Source: Distichodus sexfasciatus (lineage: Eukaryota > Chordata > Actinopteri > Characiformes > Distichodontidae). From it: DNA of 64,000 bases. Positions 34,559 to 47,689 of the stretch are shown here, in pieces (position 1 is the stretch's first letter; every line of letters starts with the position of its first letter). The stretch lies in contig JAVGVS010000002.1 of assembly GCA_032718565.1 (NCBI GenBank), forward strand, positions 7,530,560 through 7,594,559. The letters are read 5' to 3'. Below the pieces are notes generated by a model that saw only the letters and a program-made list of their open reading frames with translations, was not told the DNA's origin and ran no database searches. The position numbers were made by a program, and so were the translations under genes.

Positions 34559-35076
34559 TATATTTATCTCGAAACAGTTTGTGTGCATGTGCAAATTAAT
34601 ATATTGGCAACTTTAGAGAATTTGCATTTCTCCCAAAGATTAAAGAAATAATACCAAAAAAACAAAAGGTAAAATATTTTGAGTTTTCCTCCACTGTCTA
34701 ACTCTCTTCAGAATGCTCCATCATATTACAGCATGAGAGAGTTGGCAATGTAAAGTTAATCCTCCCCCAAAGCATCCATGTTTTCATACTGTTCCTGATA
34801 CAACATCAGAGAAGTGCTGATGATGCTTTGGAAGGAGGAGTGACCTCCCAATACACAAACGTTCTTGATTAGCCAACACTGCTATAGATCAGCAGAAGTG
34901 AAGAACTATTCTGAGAGCAAGGACAAGCAAGATCTCTCAGACTTCTCACCATGTTAGGGGTTGATGAAGGGTCCCGTTATAAGAGAGAGAGAAAAAGAAG
35001 GAGAGAAAGAGAGAGACAGATGATGAGAACAACATTTAGAGCAGGCGTAGAGATTAGCTGTCGTTACTTCCACAAA
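34559..35076. other. Gene-free stretch, nothing recognised
   Basis: Unique sequence with a GA-rich patch at 34983-35020. Confidence 0.4.
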
Positions 35077-35216
35077 TTTACTGTGACAGCCAAAGTCTTG
35101 CGTCCTCACGTCGGGTTGTGGGCAGCTGACCACAAGGCCAGCCTGATGCCGAGCATAATGTGGCCTGCCGCTGAGCATGACGGAGCATGGAGATAAAGGG
35201 GGAGCCAGTAGCCACC

Positions 35217-35540
35217 ATGCTGACTGGCATAGCAGCAGGTCTGGAAGTGGCAGGGAAAAAAGCCACCGTTAATGCTCTCATAATACCCCCAAACCAATCT
35301 GGTACTGGCCTGGAGGCAGAACTCCCTCCAATCCCTACCGCTGCCCCGGCGACAGAAACCCATGGCCAATTCGATTGCCTTTTGGAGGAGAGAAAAGGGA
35401 ACACCTGCTGTCTCGTCTCGTCATGGATGAACCCTGCCACACAATCGCTGCTGACTTCATTTTCAGGAATGACACTTGGCCTGCCTTCCATGCTTTATGT
35501 GGCCATATTTGTGGATTTAGGCAAAACATACTATAATTGA
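35217..35540 (+). other. Candidate 107-codon reading frame with optimal Kozak context
   Basis: The ATG at 35217 sits in GCCACCATG, the best vertebrate initiation context in the window. The frame runs 107 codons (start MLTGIAAGLEVAGKKATVNA). The block about 35090-35510 is repeat-free and more GC-rich than its surroundings, and the minus strand is also open for 137 codons, which weakens a coding reading. I recognise no domain. Conserved non-coding DNA is an equally good explanation. Confidence 0.2.
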
Positions 35541-38500
35541 GGTGTAGAGTTTTATTCACCCAGATGGTTGCAAACACATGCACAGTTAGAGCCTGGAGCA
35601 CACTTGAACAAAAAAACACTAGGTACTGTTCCCACACTTTCTCCAAAACATTTATTTGAAAACAATGTATCAGAAAAGGGAACTTATGGCTGTACTCGAA
35701 AAGACCGATGGGGAAATTTTGGCAATGAGGTTTTACTCTGAAGTTCACTCTGAAGATACAGTATTTTATAAGAGCTAATCATCATTCCTGCATTTTATCC
35801 AACAATGCTTGATCCTTGGATGGAAAGTGAGTTTTCCTTTCATATCAGACAGCAAAAAGGTGTAGCATGACATGTCTGATTGAAATTGCCCTACTTGACA
35901 TTGCACATCATGACAGGGGCAGTAGTAATGTAGTGTCTACAGTAAGTAACTGAAGCCTTATGTTACTGATCAAAAGTTTGGGGGGTTGAATAGCGGGTTA
36001 ACCCTAAAATAAAAAAGGAAAAACATTAGTGCAGCCCAAGCGAGGCAGCATTGCTCAATCTCGCTCCAGGGAGGCTGTTCCTGTAACAAAATAGAACAGA
36101 AGCTGCTCTGGATAAAAGTGTCTGCTAAATGCCGTAAATGTAAAAGATCACAATGCTGAAGTGATATTATGTTTACTTTGTATGTACCCTTAGTCCAGTA
36201 CAGTAACATCAGTTTAAAATAAATTTTTTAAAAATGTATTCACTGACTTCAAAGCAGGTTTTGCTATATAAATCTAAACAAAATGAAACATTTTGGGAAA
36301 ATTTCATTGTGAAAACAAATCCACTTGTAGTCACTCGCCTTTCATTTGACTTGCAGTCTACTCTGAGCTTTCACTACCCAGCATAAACTTTGATATTGTA
36401 TCTGTGCATAGAAAAAACAAAACTCTTCAAAAAGTCTAATTAATCATGGCTGTTTCACAAAAGCCAGCACTGAAAACCAGACAACGTCTGGAAGAGAAGA
36501 GTTCTTTCTGAAGGCAGAGATGACCACCATCCAGACAACAGAGCTCCCAAGTCAGTATAAAAAGGCCACACAGCAGTAGAGTGACATTTCCAGAGTCTGG
36601 AGCGATGCTCTCATCATCGCCTACCCTGGGTTGAGCCTAAGCCTCAGACTCGGATCAGACACTCAATCAGTCTGTCCAAGCGCTTTCTGTCAGCGGATAA
36701 CTGGCTGAATATACTGAACCACACTGAGCCGCTCTGCAGCATATCATAGAACGTCCTCCTTAAAGCTGATCTGGGGTCAATTTCTCATTCATTTATATGG
36801 TATTATGATGGGATCAGAGCGGAGGACATCTCTCAGCTCTCAGATCTGTTTAAAGGGGAAAAAAACTACAGCACAGTATATCCAAACAGATCCACAGTTC
36901 AATTAATTTAGCATATCCACTAAAGTTAGTTATATAGTCACACATAGCCTGACAACTTACAGATTACAAGTGAATGTGAAAAGGCTGTCTGACCAAGGAC
37001 CCTCCAATCTACGATGCTCCATGCGGCAGGAGAGGATCTGAAACCATTCTGCTATTTTAATCATGGCTGTGGGCTAAGCTTGGTGGTGAGTCTTCATTTT
37101 GTTCAACAGATGAAAGAGTAATTTCTCGGCGGGTTTACTTATTGCCTCATCCCCCGTTTATTAAGGCTGCTCTAATTTCATTTATTACTGAGGCCTTGAT
37201 CAGGCCCTTCCTTCGCCTCTCCCAACGCCTCGTTCCTCCCTCAACTTGGCCATACAGCAGACCAATGGAACATGTGGGGGGACTAAAGGGACATCCTTTA
37301 TCACACCTGTACACTGACCTTACAGCTGGGGATGTTTCAGGGGTAATTCCCTTTCTGAGAAGACTTTCCCCTCAGTCATATCTGTGAATGTCAGATGTCA
37401 GGGTCATGAAGAACTCAAAAGAGGGTCTAATCTATTCTAATACGAGGGTCTGTTGTAAATAGATGATAGCTGAGCATTGTGCTTACGACTAGAGAAAACC
37501 TTTTTCAGCAAGAGGTTGAATTCATTTCCAAAAGGAACAGCCATTTCAAGGTTGTCCATGTGACACTGAGATGCGAAAATATGAATAAAACCTCAGCGGT
37601 TATAAGTTAAATGCACACATAAACAGTATATAAAAGTGTAGCCTTTAGCTAGAGCGTATAGTCGTCAATTATGCATTTTTATTCCTATTTGACCTTTTCA
37701 TAACCTATTGTACCGTTGTAAAGACATGCAATTCTGAAGTGTCCTTGGAAGAATGAGACGCATACAGAGCACTACCACAACACACACACAAATACAGAGA
37801 GATAGAAATGTATATGTGACTCGGCAAACAGACAACCTCCATCTTATATGGACTGATTGCACACTTAAGACATGGTATAACGACTTACTACTGAGAGTGC
37901 ACAGTAATGGCCCAATTTATCACATGCTACAACCATTGGGAGGTGGGGGGTTAAGAGAGAAACAGGCCCAGCTTAAGAGGAGAGAGAGTGAGAGAGAAGA
38001 AAAACGCATACACATGAGATACAGAGAGCATCCAAACCAGATCTCTTTGAATTCTAAACCAACATGCACACCTCTTTCTGACACTCTTTCTCTCAACCTT
38101 TTCATCCACCAAAAGTTGAACCAGAGAGAACTTGTAGGATTAACAAGTCATTGTCACACTGGGCCAGATGTTTGCGTTTGCCCTTTACAGATGTAGCTGC
38201 CTTCCTGCGAGTCCCTTAGAAGCCTGGCCCGATTAGATGCAGCTTCAGGGCAGAGAAGGAGGACTGCAACCAGCCTCTAAGACAGGGCACAAGGATGGAG
38301 GCCGAGACAGACGGAGAGAGGGAGGCAGGAAGCCCAGAAGCACTTTAGAAATCCATCGAGACCCCCCTACATTGGCAGGACAAGCTGACAGAAGCTGCCG
38401 TCACGTCTGTAAGTGCTCCCGAACCGCGGTCTCTGGCGTTCTCCCGGACGCGCTCTCCCCCGCTGGACAGGCGAGAGACTGACAGCCACTTCCCCTTCAA

Positions 38501-39326
38501 ATCATGCAGAGATTGCATTCACAAGTTTGCCATCCGAAGAAACGCAGATGTGGACATGCATTCTCTGTCACGTAGCACATAGCCTACTGTGCAATATGGT
38601 TATAAGTCAAAGCAAGAACTTTTATTATTAACTCTAAAAGGGCACTATTGTGCCTTCTACTCCTATAAACAGACGCAAGTGAGCTCATAATTAGAGCTCA
38701 CAAACAAGGGGCCCATTCGATCTCAAAACTCTGTCCACAAACATGTTTCCTCAGTATGGTGGGAAATGTCCTATAGCAAGTTCAGAGTTATGTATTCTTT
38801 CATTTGTTGTTGTTTTCTGTAAATGTCTTTGCTGCTATTTGGTATTTTAAAAAAAAATGAAAAATGTTCATAGATGTTGTAGAAGTTTGTTGCAAGTTTT
38901 TTACAGTTTTGTTTTTAATATGATTTAAAAAAAAGACTTAAGTCAAGATGACAGGTACAGAAATATTTAGTGTATGGAAAGTTTTAGTACACACACAGTA
39001 TACTACAGTACTGTTTATTATATATGCGACAGTACACCTAGTTGAGAAGTAAAGTATGTAAAACCTGAAAATTTCCACAGAGCCGAGAAGAGTTCTTTTA
39101 AAGATATGCTCAAATGTACTGTTGCTGTAAATAAAGCTTGTGACTATAAGCTGAATATAAATTGATTACATTGTACAGACATGCCCAGTGGTGTGGTCCG
39201 ATATGTTAACTCTCTAAGTAGTGGACATTAAGAGGTACGTATAGACTAAATTGATTCTGATTTAATTTAATCTTCGCGAACGCTGTTATGATCTCATTTA
39301 GAGTAAAGAAGCAGAATATTACTCAC
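35541..39326. other. Mostly unique sequence with one SINE tail
   Basis: AGCTGCTCTGGATAAAAGTG and CTGCTAAATGCCGTAAATG at about 36100-36141 are a fish SINE/MITE end, and its body runs from about 36015. A GA-rich patch lies at about 37975-38010. The stretch about 36470-37400 is repeat-free and may hold conserved non-coding sequence. No gene recognised. Confidence 0.45.
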
Positions 39327-39499
39327 TGATGATGGTGTAAGACGCCATGTGATTTGATGTTCAACCTTGAACTCGGATCTGAAGAAACTTTCCGCACTTT
39401 CCCTGTACGAATTACTTGTTGTTGGCCATACTGTTTTATTTCCACGTCAGAGATCTGAAATCTGAGTTCTGGTTCACCGTCTGATGGAAGTCTTTTCAT
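39327..39499 (-). other. Candidate first coding exon, gene unrecognised
   Basis: On the minus strand an ATG (39499-39497) opens 57 codons, MKRLPSDGEPELRFQISDVE onward, with mixed charged and polar composition typical of coding sequence. It runs to a consensus donor GTGAGT (39326-39321) in phase 2. Just upstream (39540-39620) is a CpG-rich patch with a perfect cAMP-response element TGACGTCA (39570-39577). No homology was recognised and the downstream exons are not visible, so this is a candidate only. A transposon-borne or lncRNA exon is possible. Confidence 0.3.
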
Positions 39500-39535
39500 T
39501 TGGGTTGTAAACCTAGTTCCCAGCGTTTCTACCAA

Positions 39536-39625
39536 AAACGCACGGTTTGGACGCAAGTGCGAAATGCGGTGACGTCATGAGCGGGCGACAACGTTATTAT
39601 ACTGACCCCGCGTCGGCAATTAACA
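39536..39625 (-). promoter_or_regulatory. CpG-rich patch with CRE
   Basis: CpG dinucleotides cluster here (AAACGCACGG, GACGTCATGAGCGGGCGACAACG, CCCGCGTCGGC) against an AT-rich background. TGACGTCA at 39570-39577 is a full palindromic CREB/ATF site. It could be the promoter of the minus-strand candidate exon at 39327-39499. Confidence 0.35.
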
Positions 39626-39939
39626 GCATTTTTCTTGATTTTATAACAATTTTAAATTATTTTTAGTAGAAATTGGAACTGATTTTGCAAATTATTTCAT
39701 GTCACTCCTTATAGACAGATGTCACGTCTTATAGACATGTTTAGTATGCTTTTTCTACTTTTTTTTAACTGCACTGAGTGGGTTAAAGAAGTGATAAAAT
39801 ATGGAAAATATATTTTTAAAATCGCCAAAAAAGCCAGTCCAGTCATGGTTACAGGTGAACAATGCGTTCCGTCTTTTCCCTGCGTGGCGTTAGTCTCTAA
39901 TCTCCGACTCCATAACTTCTCTCCTTTGACCAGTGTTTC

Positions 39940-40008
39940 TCAGCCCAGGTTTTGTTAGTAAGCGACAACGTCACACCTCTTGCCGCGCACTAGCAAAACC
40001 TGGGCTGA
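39940..40008. repeat. Inverted repeat with CpG-containing loop
   Basis: The left arm TCAGCCCAGGTTTTGTTAG (39940-39958) and right arm TAGCAAAACCTGGGCTGA (39991-40008) are nearly perfect reverse complements (about 18 bp with one mismatch or gap). They are separated by about 32 bp containing CGACAACGTCAC and GCCGCGCAC. It could fold as a hairpin, or represent the ends of a tiny palindromic element. Confidence 0.75.
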
Positions 40009-40732
40009 TTTTAACTGTGTACCAGTCTGTTTTGCTCCTATTATTTAAAAAAATTAATGACAATCTCTGGCACATCAATTCAAATTAGTATGGAGAACAC
40101 CAAAAAATACTAAAAAAATGTTTCACTAGAATAATTTTACAAAAAAGGATTCCATGAGTCCCATTCTCCACTGTTAAACTTATCCACCAGTTCATTTGAC
40201 TTCTTTGTAACCACTCAAAAAAGAAACACCATCAAGTGCATTTCACATATCAAAACTGACTTTATGCAGAGTAGGTCATCATTGATTCAGTGGCGGTCAA
40301 GCAGAATTCTTCAAATAATTTTTTCCTTAATTTGCATACTTTTCTTCTAACCAGACACTTGAGTTGTAGCTTACTAAAACTGAATACACATATCACAGTT
40401 TACAGGATGGCGTTTGGTACATAAAGTAAAATAAAAAACATAAAATGCTTTGCGCCCATAGCTGGCATGTGGATCAATAAGACAAATTATTCTAATCCAA
40501 GTCAAATATGAGGGAGTGCCATCATGTTCCTCTCTTTCATAATCAACAATTTAATTAGGCCTAATCTATTCTTAAGGGGCGAGTCATGCAAAGCAGTGAT
40601 ACAGGCCAGGTTTGCAAATGAAAGTTGGCACGCGACGAGAGCGTGTGCGTCTTTCCGCTGTTTATTGACAGTGTGGAACAACGATTCCGGCGTAGGCAAC
40701 AACGCATCTCATTAATGTCTAACACACGCAAA

Positions 40733-40938
40733 CGCACACACACACGAAAACAAAAATAGAGGGAGACAAAAGGAGAGAGAGAAAGATAGACATAAGAGTG
40801 AACAGACATAGAGAGATAGAGAGAGAACAAGAGAGGGAGACACCACAATGGTCAAACAGTTGGCATCCTCTGGTTCCTGGACACTGAGTATTCTCTCTCT
40901 CTCTCTCTCGCTCTCTCCCTCTGTGTGTGTGTGTGTGT
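40733..40938. repeat. Cluster of (CA)n, (GA)n, (CT)n and (GT)n tracts
   Basis: An AC run at about 40733-40745, a GA-rich stretch at 40758-40840, a clean CT run at 40891-40920 and a GT run at 40921-40938 lie close together. A further GA-rich patch lies at 41036-41085. Overlapping frames on the minus strand are artefacts. Confidence 0.88.
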
Positions 40939-41099
40939 ATTGATGACTAATTCTATTGTTGTGCTGTGCACCATTGCTTGACTGATTGACACAGAGAGCA
41001 GAGATAAACAGAAAGTGTGTGTGAGAAAGCAAGAAGGTGGGAGAGGGGGAGAGAGATTAAAGATGTGAGAGGGAGAGAGTGAGTGAAGTAAGGAGGAAT

Positions 41100-44000
41100 G
41101 TGTTCTGGAACTGCACAGAAATAATGGGTTTGACTTTGTAGTGCAAGTGATTCTACACACAGTCCAATGGCTGAGCAGATTTCAGCAGGGCATGTGGAGA
41201 CCGGGAAAGGCTTAGCTGCAGTCAGCTGGCTGTAGGGTCTGAAGATGAAACTACCGGGAATGAAATAACTACATGGCTCTACTTTGAGCAGGGCTGAGGG
41301 CCTGAGATCAGACAAATAACATTGAAAATTATACTTGCTATTGGGCTTTGATATGTAGGAATGTGGGGATCTAGTCCAAGTCTTATAGATACTATAAACT
41401 TAAGATTACACATTAACTCAATATTGCATATTAATTTTACACACTGTGACCAAGTCAAAAATTGTTCCTGTAATTAGAAAATGTAAAGTCTCTTTGGAAA
41501 AGAGAGGCTTCTAAATGCCAGAAATGCCTGCATTTGCAGCATGCAACAGCAAGCACTTTCAGAACCAGTCACTCAATACCTCCAACTAAAACTAAAGCTG
41601 ATTTTGAACCTGGTAAATGATGTTTAACCTCATCAACATGGGGATTCAACCTTTCAGATGGCAGAAGTTAAGTGGTTAAGTGTGATTTAAGGCAAAGACA
41701 GACAAATGAGATCATTAGGGAAAAAATCTTATCCCAATCCTAAACCCAACTTCAAATATAAGACGACTTATGCAATATTTTACAGTCATAATTGTAAAAC
41801 TGTGTTCTCAACACTTTTCCTGATGCATTGAAGGCCATCAGTTTTTATTGACCATAACCACTTTTTAATCCATGGTAGATAAACTCCAAACTTTTCTCCT
41901 CTTTATTGATTTCCCTCTTTTCCTCCCAAACACTGCTATAACCCTTCATCAGAGAGAAAATTAAGGTCGTCTGCTAGATTTGCACTTTGACAGGCTAGGG
42001 CCTCCCGAGGGTGCCATGATGACAGGCCTTGTGTGGCAGCTAAGCTGAAGGACCCCTACGACAGGATAATTCCTGAAGAGAAAGTGACAACAGACACTAA
42101 ACCAATGCATCATCTTCCAATCCATCTTTCAACAGCTAAGAAGAATGTCAGACTGCCGTAATTAGATCTGCTTTATGGAGACATGTTTGCGCAGGGTGAT
42201 GGGATGAGTCTTGAAAAGAGGGTCTCCAGCACAGGGTGGTTTTTGCATCTCTCACTCCCAGTGGAAGGTCTGTTATGGAAACAGGAACGCTAGCTCAGCA
42301 GGATGTCCTGTGCGGTTAGGTGAAGCGAGTAGTGAGAAGTTCTGCAAAAGAGAAGCTATGAGGAGAGATTATGAATTCTTTCCTCTCACAAAAGCTGTCT
42401 CCTTCTTTCTTGCTTCTTCCCTCTCTCTCTCTCTGCCCCATCACAGAAAGCTCGCATACATGCTATGACATGGCCTTTCCTTGAGAACTCTTTAGGTATT
42501 TATTTCCATTTGCTCCAACTGAGGCTTAGCCTATTTGTGTCTAGGGACTGGATTCTTTTCTTCCTTACCATCCCTCCTCCCATCCCTTCATTGAATGGAA
42601 ATTCACACAACAGATGCATTCGTGAATCTCTTAAAGCGATTTATATTTAGTCTCGTCTCGTCACGCTTGGCTGCAGGTTACGGCCCAGAATCCTTGAAGC
42701 GACCCTGAGGAGAGCACCTGTCAATCTAAGCTTCTTGCAGATCTGAAATCTGCCCTTCATGCTGTCTCTGTCTCTACCCAGCTCCGTGACGCTGGCTGGT
42801 CTAGACTCTGTGAGGAGGAAGAAAGCATGGATTAGGATTTTCGGAAGCAGGAGTTTTTGGGTTGGGTGCTAGCATGGCTGTCTATCAGCCAGGTGATGTT
42901 TTCTACTTAAAGAATCCTTATCAGGAGTCAATGGCCAGTCTGTATATACAGTTGCCTGTTGTACTGTTATTTGTTTTCATAAATTTTTAACGAAGACTGT
43001 GAAAATTGAAGTAAACCATACCAACCAAAGCTAGAGAACCAGTGGTCTCCTGCACAATAGTCCTATAAAAAATTGCAGCTGTACTATAATAACAGTCATG
43101 GGACTTTCTGTTTAAATGACAACTTTATGACACAATGTAACATAAATAGCATCTCGTAAGGGAACTAAACTGTAACCTTTGAATATCCAAGAATGTCGTG
43201 TTCATAATTTTCCAACCACAGCCCCAATGCATTTGGGGACCCTTTTAGATCCCAGAGAAATCTATTCATTACCATGCAAATTGGTTTGGGAATCGTTGAC
43301 TAAAAGCATTCGACATACTTCATTTGAAAGTTCGTAAATGCAATTAATGGGACCTCATTCACAAGAAAGTGAATTGCCTGGAGATAATTCTCATTGTCTG
43401 GATCCCATTAAAAGTTTTTGGTCTACAGAAAAAGCAGGGTTGCGAGGGAAGCCTTTCTGTTGTGTTGTTGCTGACACTGGCTACATAATGGGATAATAAA
43501 ATGCCTTTCATCTGGTGTGAATAGAGTGATATTCAAAACAAAGCTGAAAGAAAATGATTTTTCATCATGATTTCTGAGAGACTTGCTCAATTACCATCCC
43601 TGAAGAAATCTGTCGAAATGCTGAATGCAAACATGCACATGTATGTTTTCATGGTGAGAAACATCAAGCACGAAACATGAATTAAGGATGACATGCAAAA
43701 ATAATCAGAAAAATGCCATTTATTGAATGGTATGAGAAATCCATTTGCCACCACATCTTTTCATAGCCTGGCATGCTCTCATGTTCTCAGACTTCAAATC
43801 CTTTTTTGGTTAAATCCACTTTGTATTGTTTTTTATCTTGGCAGAATGCTCCTAGCCTTAATTTGTGTTTTCAGACTGAGCCTGTTCTAACAATTACTGT
43901 CATAACTACCCACAAGTAAACAAGTGAAACTTTTAATGTGCACAATTACAATGACATGAACAGGGGCAAGGGCACGCTAAGCAGTATTAGAACTACGGTC

Positions 44001-44825
44001 AGCAGGAAAACAAAAGACAGCAGTTTTAACATTTTGTGCATGCATTACAGTATCATCCTCTATATTACCAGGAACATTTTTAAGTGCACTATGTTAGTCC
44101 TTTGCTAGTCTGTAATTAATAGTCACTTTTTCTTTGCCACAAACACATAACAGGAGTCTTGATATCTTTGCCTCACCCATAACCAAGAAACAATACTGAT
44201 GGGTATAAATTCATTTGGAATGCACACATCTTAAACACTTCTACCAACATGATAAACACTTCCATGCACACAAACACATTGCCAAGAAGGCAAACACAAC
44301 AACTGCCAATAAAACAAAAAATGCACCATGCACAAAAATACTGCTAGTCCCACAGTCAGCAACAAGACTTGAGTCTTGGGACAAGAAGCAAGCTTTTACA
44401 CATCAAAAAAGCAACTATAAAACTTGTGACTTCAATTACAAGGTATGTGTTTCTACAAAAACTGGACCACTAAATGTTAATTTGAGTGAGTGATTAGTTG
44501 TCATTGTAAACACAGCACACAGCTCTAAAACATCTAGGTGCCTGTTATGCACCAATTTCTGCATCCTACATGTTGAGTTTACTGACGACAACACAGAAGA
44601 TACCAGTGTGGAAGTGTGAAATGTAGCTTTTGTTGTTATTATCAGGTCTTATATTTAAAGCACTTACTTGTCCTTCTTGTCACAACTACTCTAGCTTTTG
44701 TGGTTAAATGCGATGAAGCATTAATAAACACTCTGTTCTTGAAGTCACGTTAGGGGGGAGGTTATGTTTTGCACTGAAATTAATTCATTAATTAATAAAC
44801 TAATTTCAACATATCAAATATCTAC
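41100..44825. other. Gene-free stretch with conserved-looking segment
   Basis: No gene recognised. CTTCTAAATGCCAGAAATG at about 41508 is a SINE-end scrap. The segment about 43240-43430 is repeat-free, contains an octamer-like CATGCAAATTGG and TGCAATTAAT strings, and has the look of a conserved enhancer. That is inference. Confidence 0.4.
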
Positions 44826-45083
44826 ACACGCTTGTCAGGTCTTTGTGAGTCCCATAATTACTAAATCTCAGTAATATTGTAGTTATACCTAATTCCAACT
44901 GAAGCCTTAATCTCAGTAGCCCAAAGCTTTTTTTTTTTTAGTTTTTATGGGGACTGGTCATCACATGCAAGTGTCCACCCAAATCCTGTCATTTACAGGA
45001 CACACAAATGCCTCAGTTCTCAGAAATACCTAAAACCCCTCGAGCCCTAAGCCACACACACAAACACAAACACACACACACAC
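44826..45083 (+). repeat. Microsatellite-flanked repeat, copy A (diverged)
   Basis: GGTCTTTGTGAGTCCCATAATTACTAAA, CCTTAATCTCAGTAGCC, TTTTTATGGGGACTGG and a final (CA)n run (45055-45083) follow the same order as the copies at 50192 and 53670. It is an old copy. Confidence 0.55.
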
Positions 45084-47499
45084 ATCATACAGAGGGAGTG
45101 AAAAAGCACATTGGGCTTTCTCAGGTAATAAGGGAACATTTCAGTCCAATCTCACAGACCATGCTTTCATGTCAATAATGCCTCTCCATTAGAGCTGGAA
45201 ATAACAACATTATATTATATCCTGGCATGTTCCTGCCACTCACTGTCTGGCCTGCAGTATCAGTGCTCAGCCTGCTGGAGTGAATCTATATCAGCAGCTA
45301 GACCAAAAGGCTCCATCATTTACTCTGAGATGTTTTTCAACCCACGTCCTCAAACTGCATCTAAAAGGGTCCAGGTATCCAGAGATAACACTGGCTTGTT
45401 TATTCTTGGTGAAAACATACTTGTACTTATTTTAGTCGATTACCAATAAATGTTGCTTTGTGCAAAATACACTTCCATCCTTTTGCACTGCACACCAATG
45501 ATATTTTTTGTTATATGACAACTGAGCAATTATCACTCCAATCGTGTTTATAGAGGGTTTGTTAGCCTGAATGACAGATATGAGTTGCTTTGGTGCACCA
45601 GATTGATATCCAGGGCCACAGGCTCAGTGCTTCTGTGGGCTCTTTCAAAATTCAATCTCAAAATGACTATCAAAATATTAACAATGAAAATACAGTCAAT
45701 ATACAGTTTTGAAGTGTTTACATGAATTCTCAAAGAGTTTGTTGTGTGTAAAAATTACAATTTTAACCTTATTTTACCAATATTAACACACAGCAGTTTG
45801 AGAGTTTATTGTGGGTGTTTTCACTGGGTGTTATCATGGTATTATCTGCTTTATTCTCTCAATAAAATATAGCTAAATGACACTTAAAACGCCAATTTGC
45901 CTTTTTCAATTTCCCTTGTCACTTTCATTACTGACCTCAAATACAAGATTTATGTTATGGTTTTAAATCTGTCTACTAAAAATGGTTGACCATCTAAAGA
46001 ACTGGAAATTGCACATTGCAAAGTTTCACAAAGAGTTATAAAAGGGCTAAATGTAGCCCACCTCAGCACCTCATGACAAGCCTGCATAACTCTGTGCTTT
46101 GAAAATGACAGACAAAAAATAGCAGCAGAAGGAGACAGAGACAGAAAGTGCCACAGGAGGAGTTCAAAGTCAAATCCCAACACCAATAAAGAAGAGGTAG
46201 TCAGCACAGGAAGATCAAAGGCAGAGTGAAGGGAAAGGTCAACACTGAGATGATCACAAACGCCACATCAAGAAAGACTCCCTACGAAGAAGAGCATTAC
46301 CTTGCACTGCCACTGTGCTGCAGGCCCTGAGCCACACACACACATAAAGTGAGAGAGCCACTCAACTGAACACTAGACTTTTGCACTAATACAAAACAGA
46401 GAGTGGAGTAACAAAAAACAGAATATCAGTAGGATATATGTTGGCTGAACAACAATATATTGATTTTAAATTCATGACCTTGGGATCTTGGGTTCTCAAA
46501 AATTGGATGTTTCTCTTGGTTTGTCTGATGCACCCAGTCTAATTCTTGCCTTGTTAGTGTGTATGTGTAGAAAATCCACCTTAGCATTACATCAGGTAGA
46601 GATTTATTATCAGTCAGGTCTCCCCGTGGACTTGGTTAGACACCAAGGTTTTGGAAAAATTCATTTCTGTGAAGTGGAAAAACTTTCTAAAAATATTGAA
46701 ATCTCTTCACACAAGCACCTTCTAGGTTAGGTGCTCTATTATGTACAAATGTCTAGGCATATTGGATTACATCTGACTCAAAATGATAGACCTTCACATT
46801 AAAGATTACAAAATTTCATTTTGTGAAGTGTCAGAATATCTAGAAAGGAAGACAAAGCACTTAAAAGGATGTCACTGGAATATTTTCACAGCATTTCTTT
46901 AACTGCGTACACCCTACATTTGATGCAGCCCTCTTATACCACTGTTGGGGGATTTGGAGTACAATGTAGTGAAAAACATATGTAGGGCTACAGTTCACGC
47001 CCTGTCTCCTGGACAGAATTAATGCAGCACAAGTGTGCCGATAGTGCAAGGTGCCAAGGCAGAGGGCTGCAGTAGTCTACCTGACTGGCTGCCAATTATG
47101 TGCCTGGCATGTTGCCAACTGCTGGATCCAAGCTCCCTAATTCACCATCAATTCGTGCTCTATTTTCCAATTTAAAACAGGCTTATACTGTAATCCTTAA
47201 AAAATTCTGAGAAACTGCTCTACTGGAAAAGACCTTCAGCCTCAGTGCACGCCAGGCAAAAAAAGAGAATGCTGGATAGACTGCGAAACTCTTAGCCTAA
47301 CCCAGCAAACTTAGTGAAATAAATCTGGATAAAGGCTGTCCTAAATTCTGCTAATGTGCAAATGATATGGAGAATAGAACTGATTATTTCACTTTAAGAA
47401 TGCAGGTCTGAGAAATCTTGTTTTAAAAAAGCATGGTGACATATATGATGGCAAACTAGTGGTAATATTTAGATTTTATATTTTTTAACAAAATATAAA
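45084..47499. other. Gene-free stretch, nothing recognised
   Basis: AT-rich unique sequence. No exon, RNA gene or mobile element recognised. Confidence 0.4.
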
Positions 47500-47655
47500 A
47501 ACCCCAAAAGGGTGTGGGTTAGAGTCTAATTATATCCTACCTCTAGCACTACCGCCATTGATCCCCTGAGTAAAGTCCTGGGCACCAGCTTCCTTCACTA
47601 TCACTGTAATTAATGTAATTTAATGTAAAGATAAAAAGGTCTAATAAATGCCATA
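47500..47655 (+). repeat. Decayed SINE-like repeat
   Basis: GGGTGTGGGTTAGAGTCTAATT (diverged B box), TTGATCCCCTGAGTAAAGTCCTGGGC and the end GGTCTAATAAATGCCATAG follow the order of tRNA-SINEs ending in the fish CTGCTAAATGCC motif. Confidence 0.5.
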
Positions 47656-47689
47656 GCTGTTGAGCAGTTTCCCATTTAAACTGTTCTGC

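Noticed and set aside
44215..44493. 92-codon plus-strand frame rich in His, Lys, Thr and Asn
   Set aside because: AT/CA-rich composition explains it. No motif and no splice sites.
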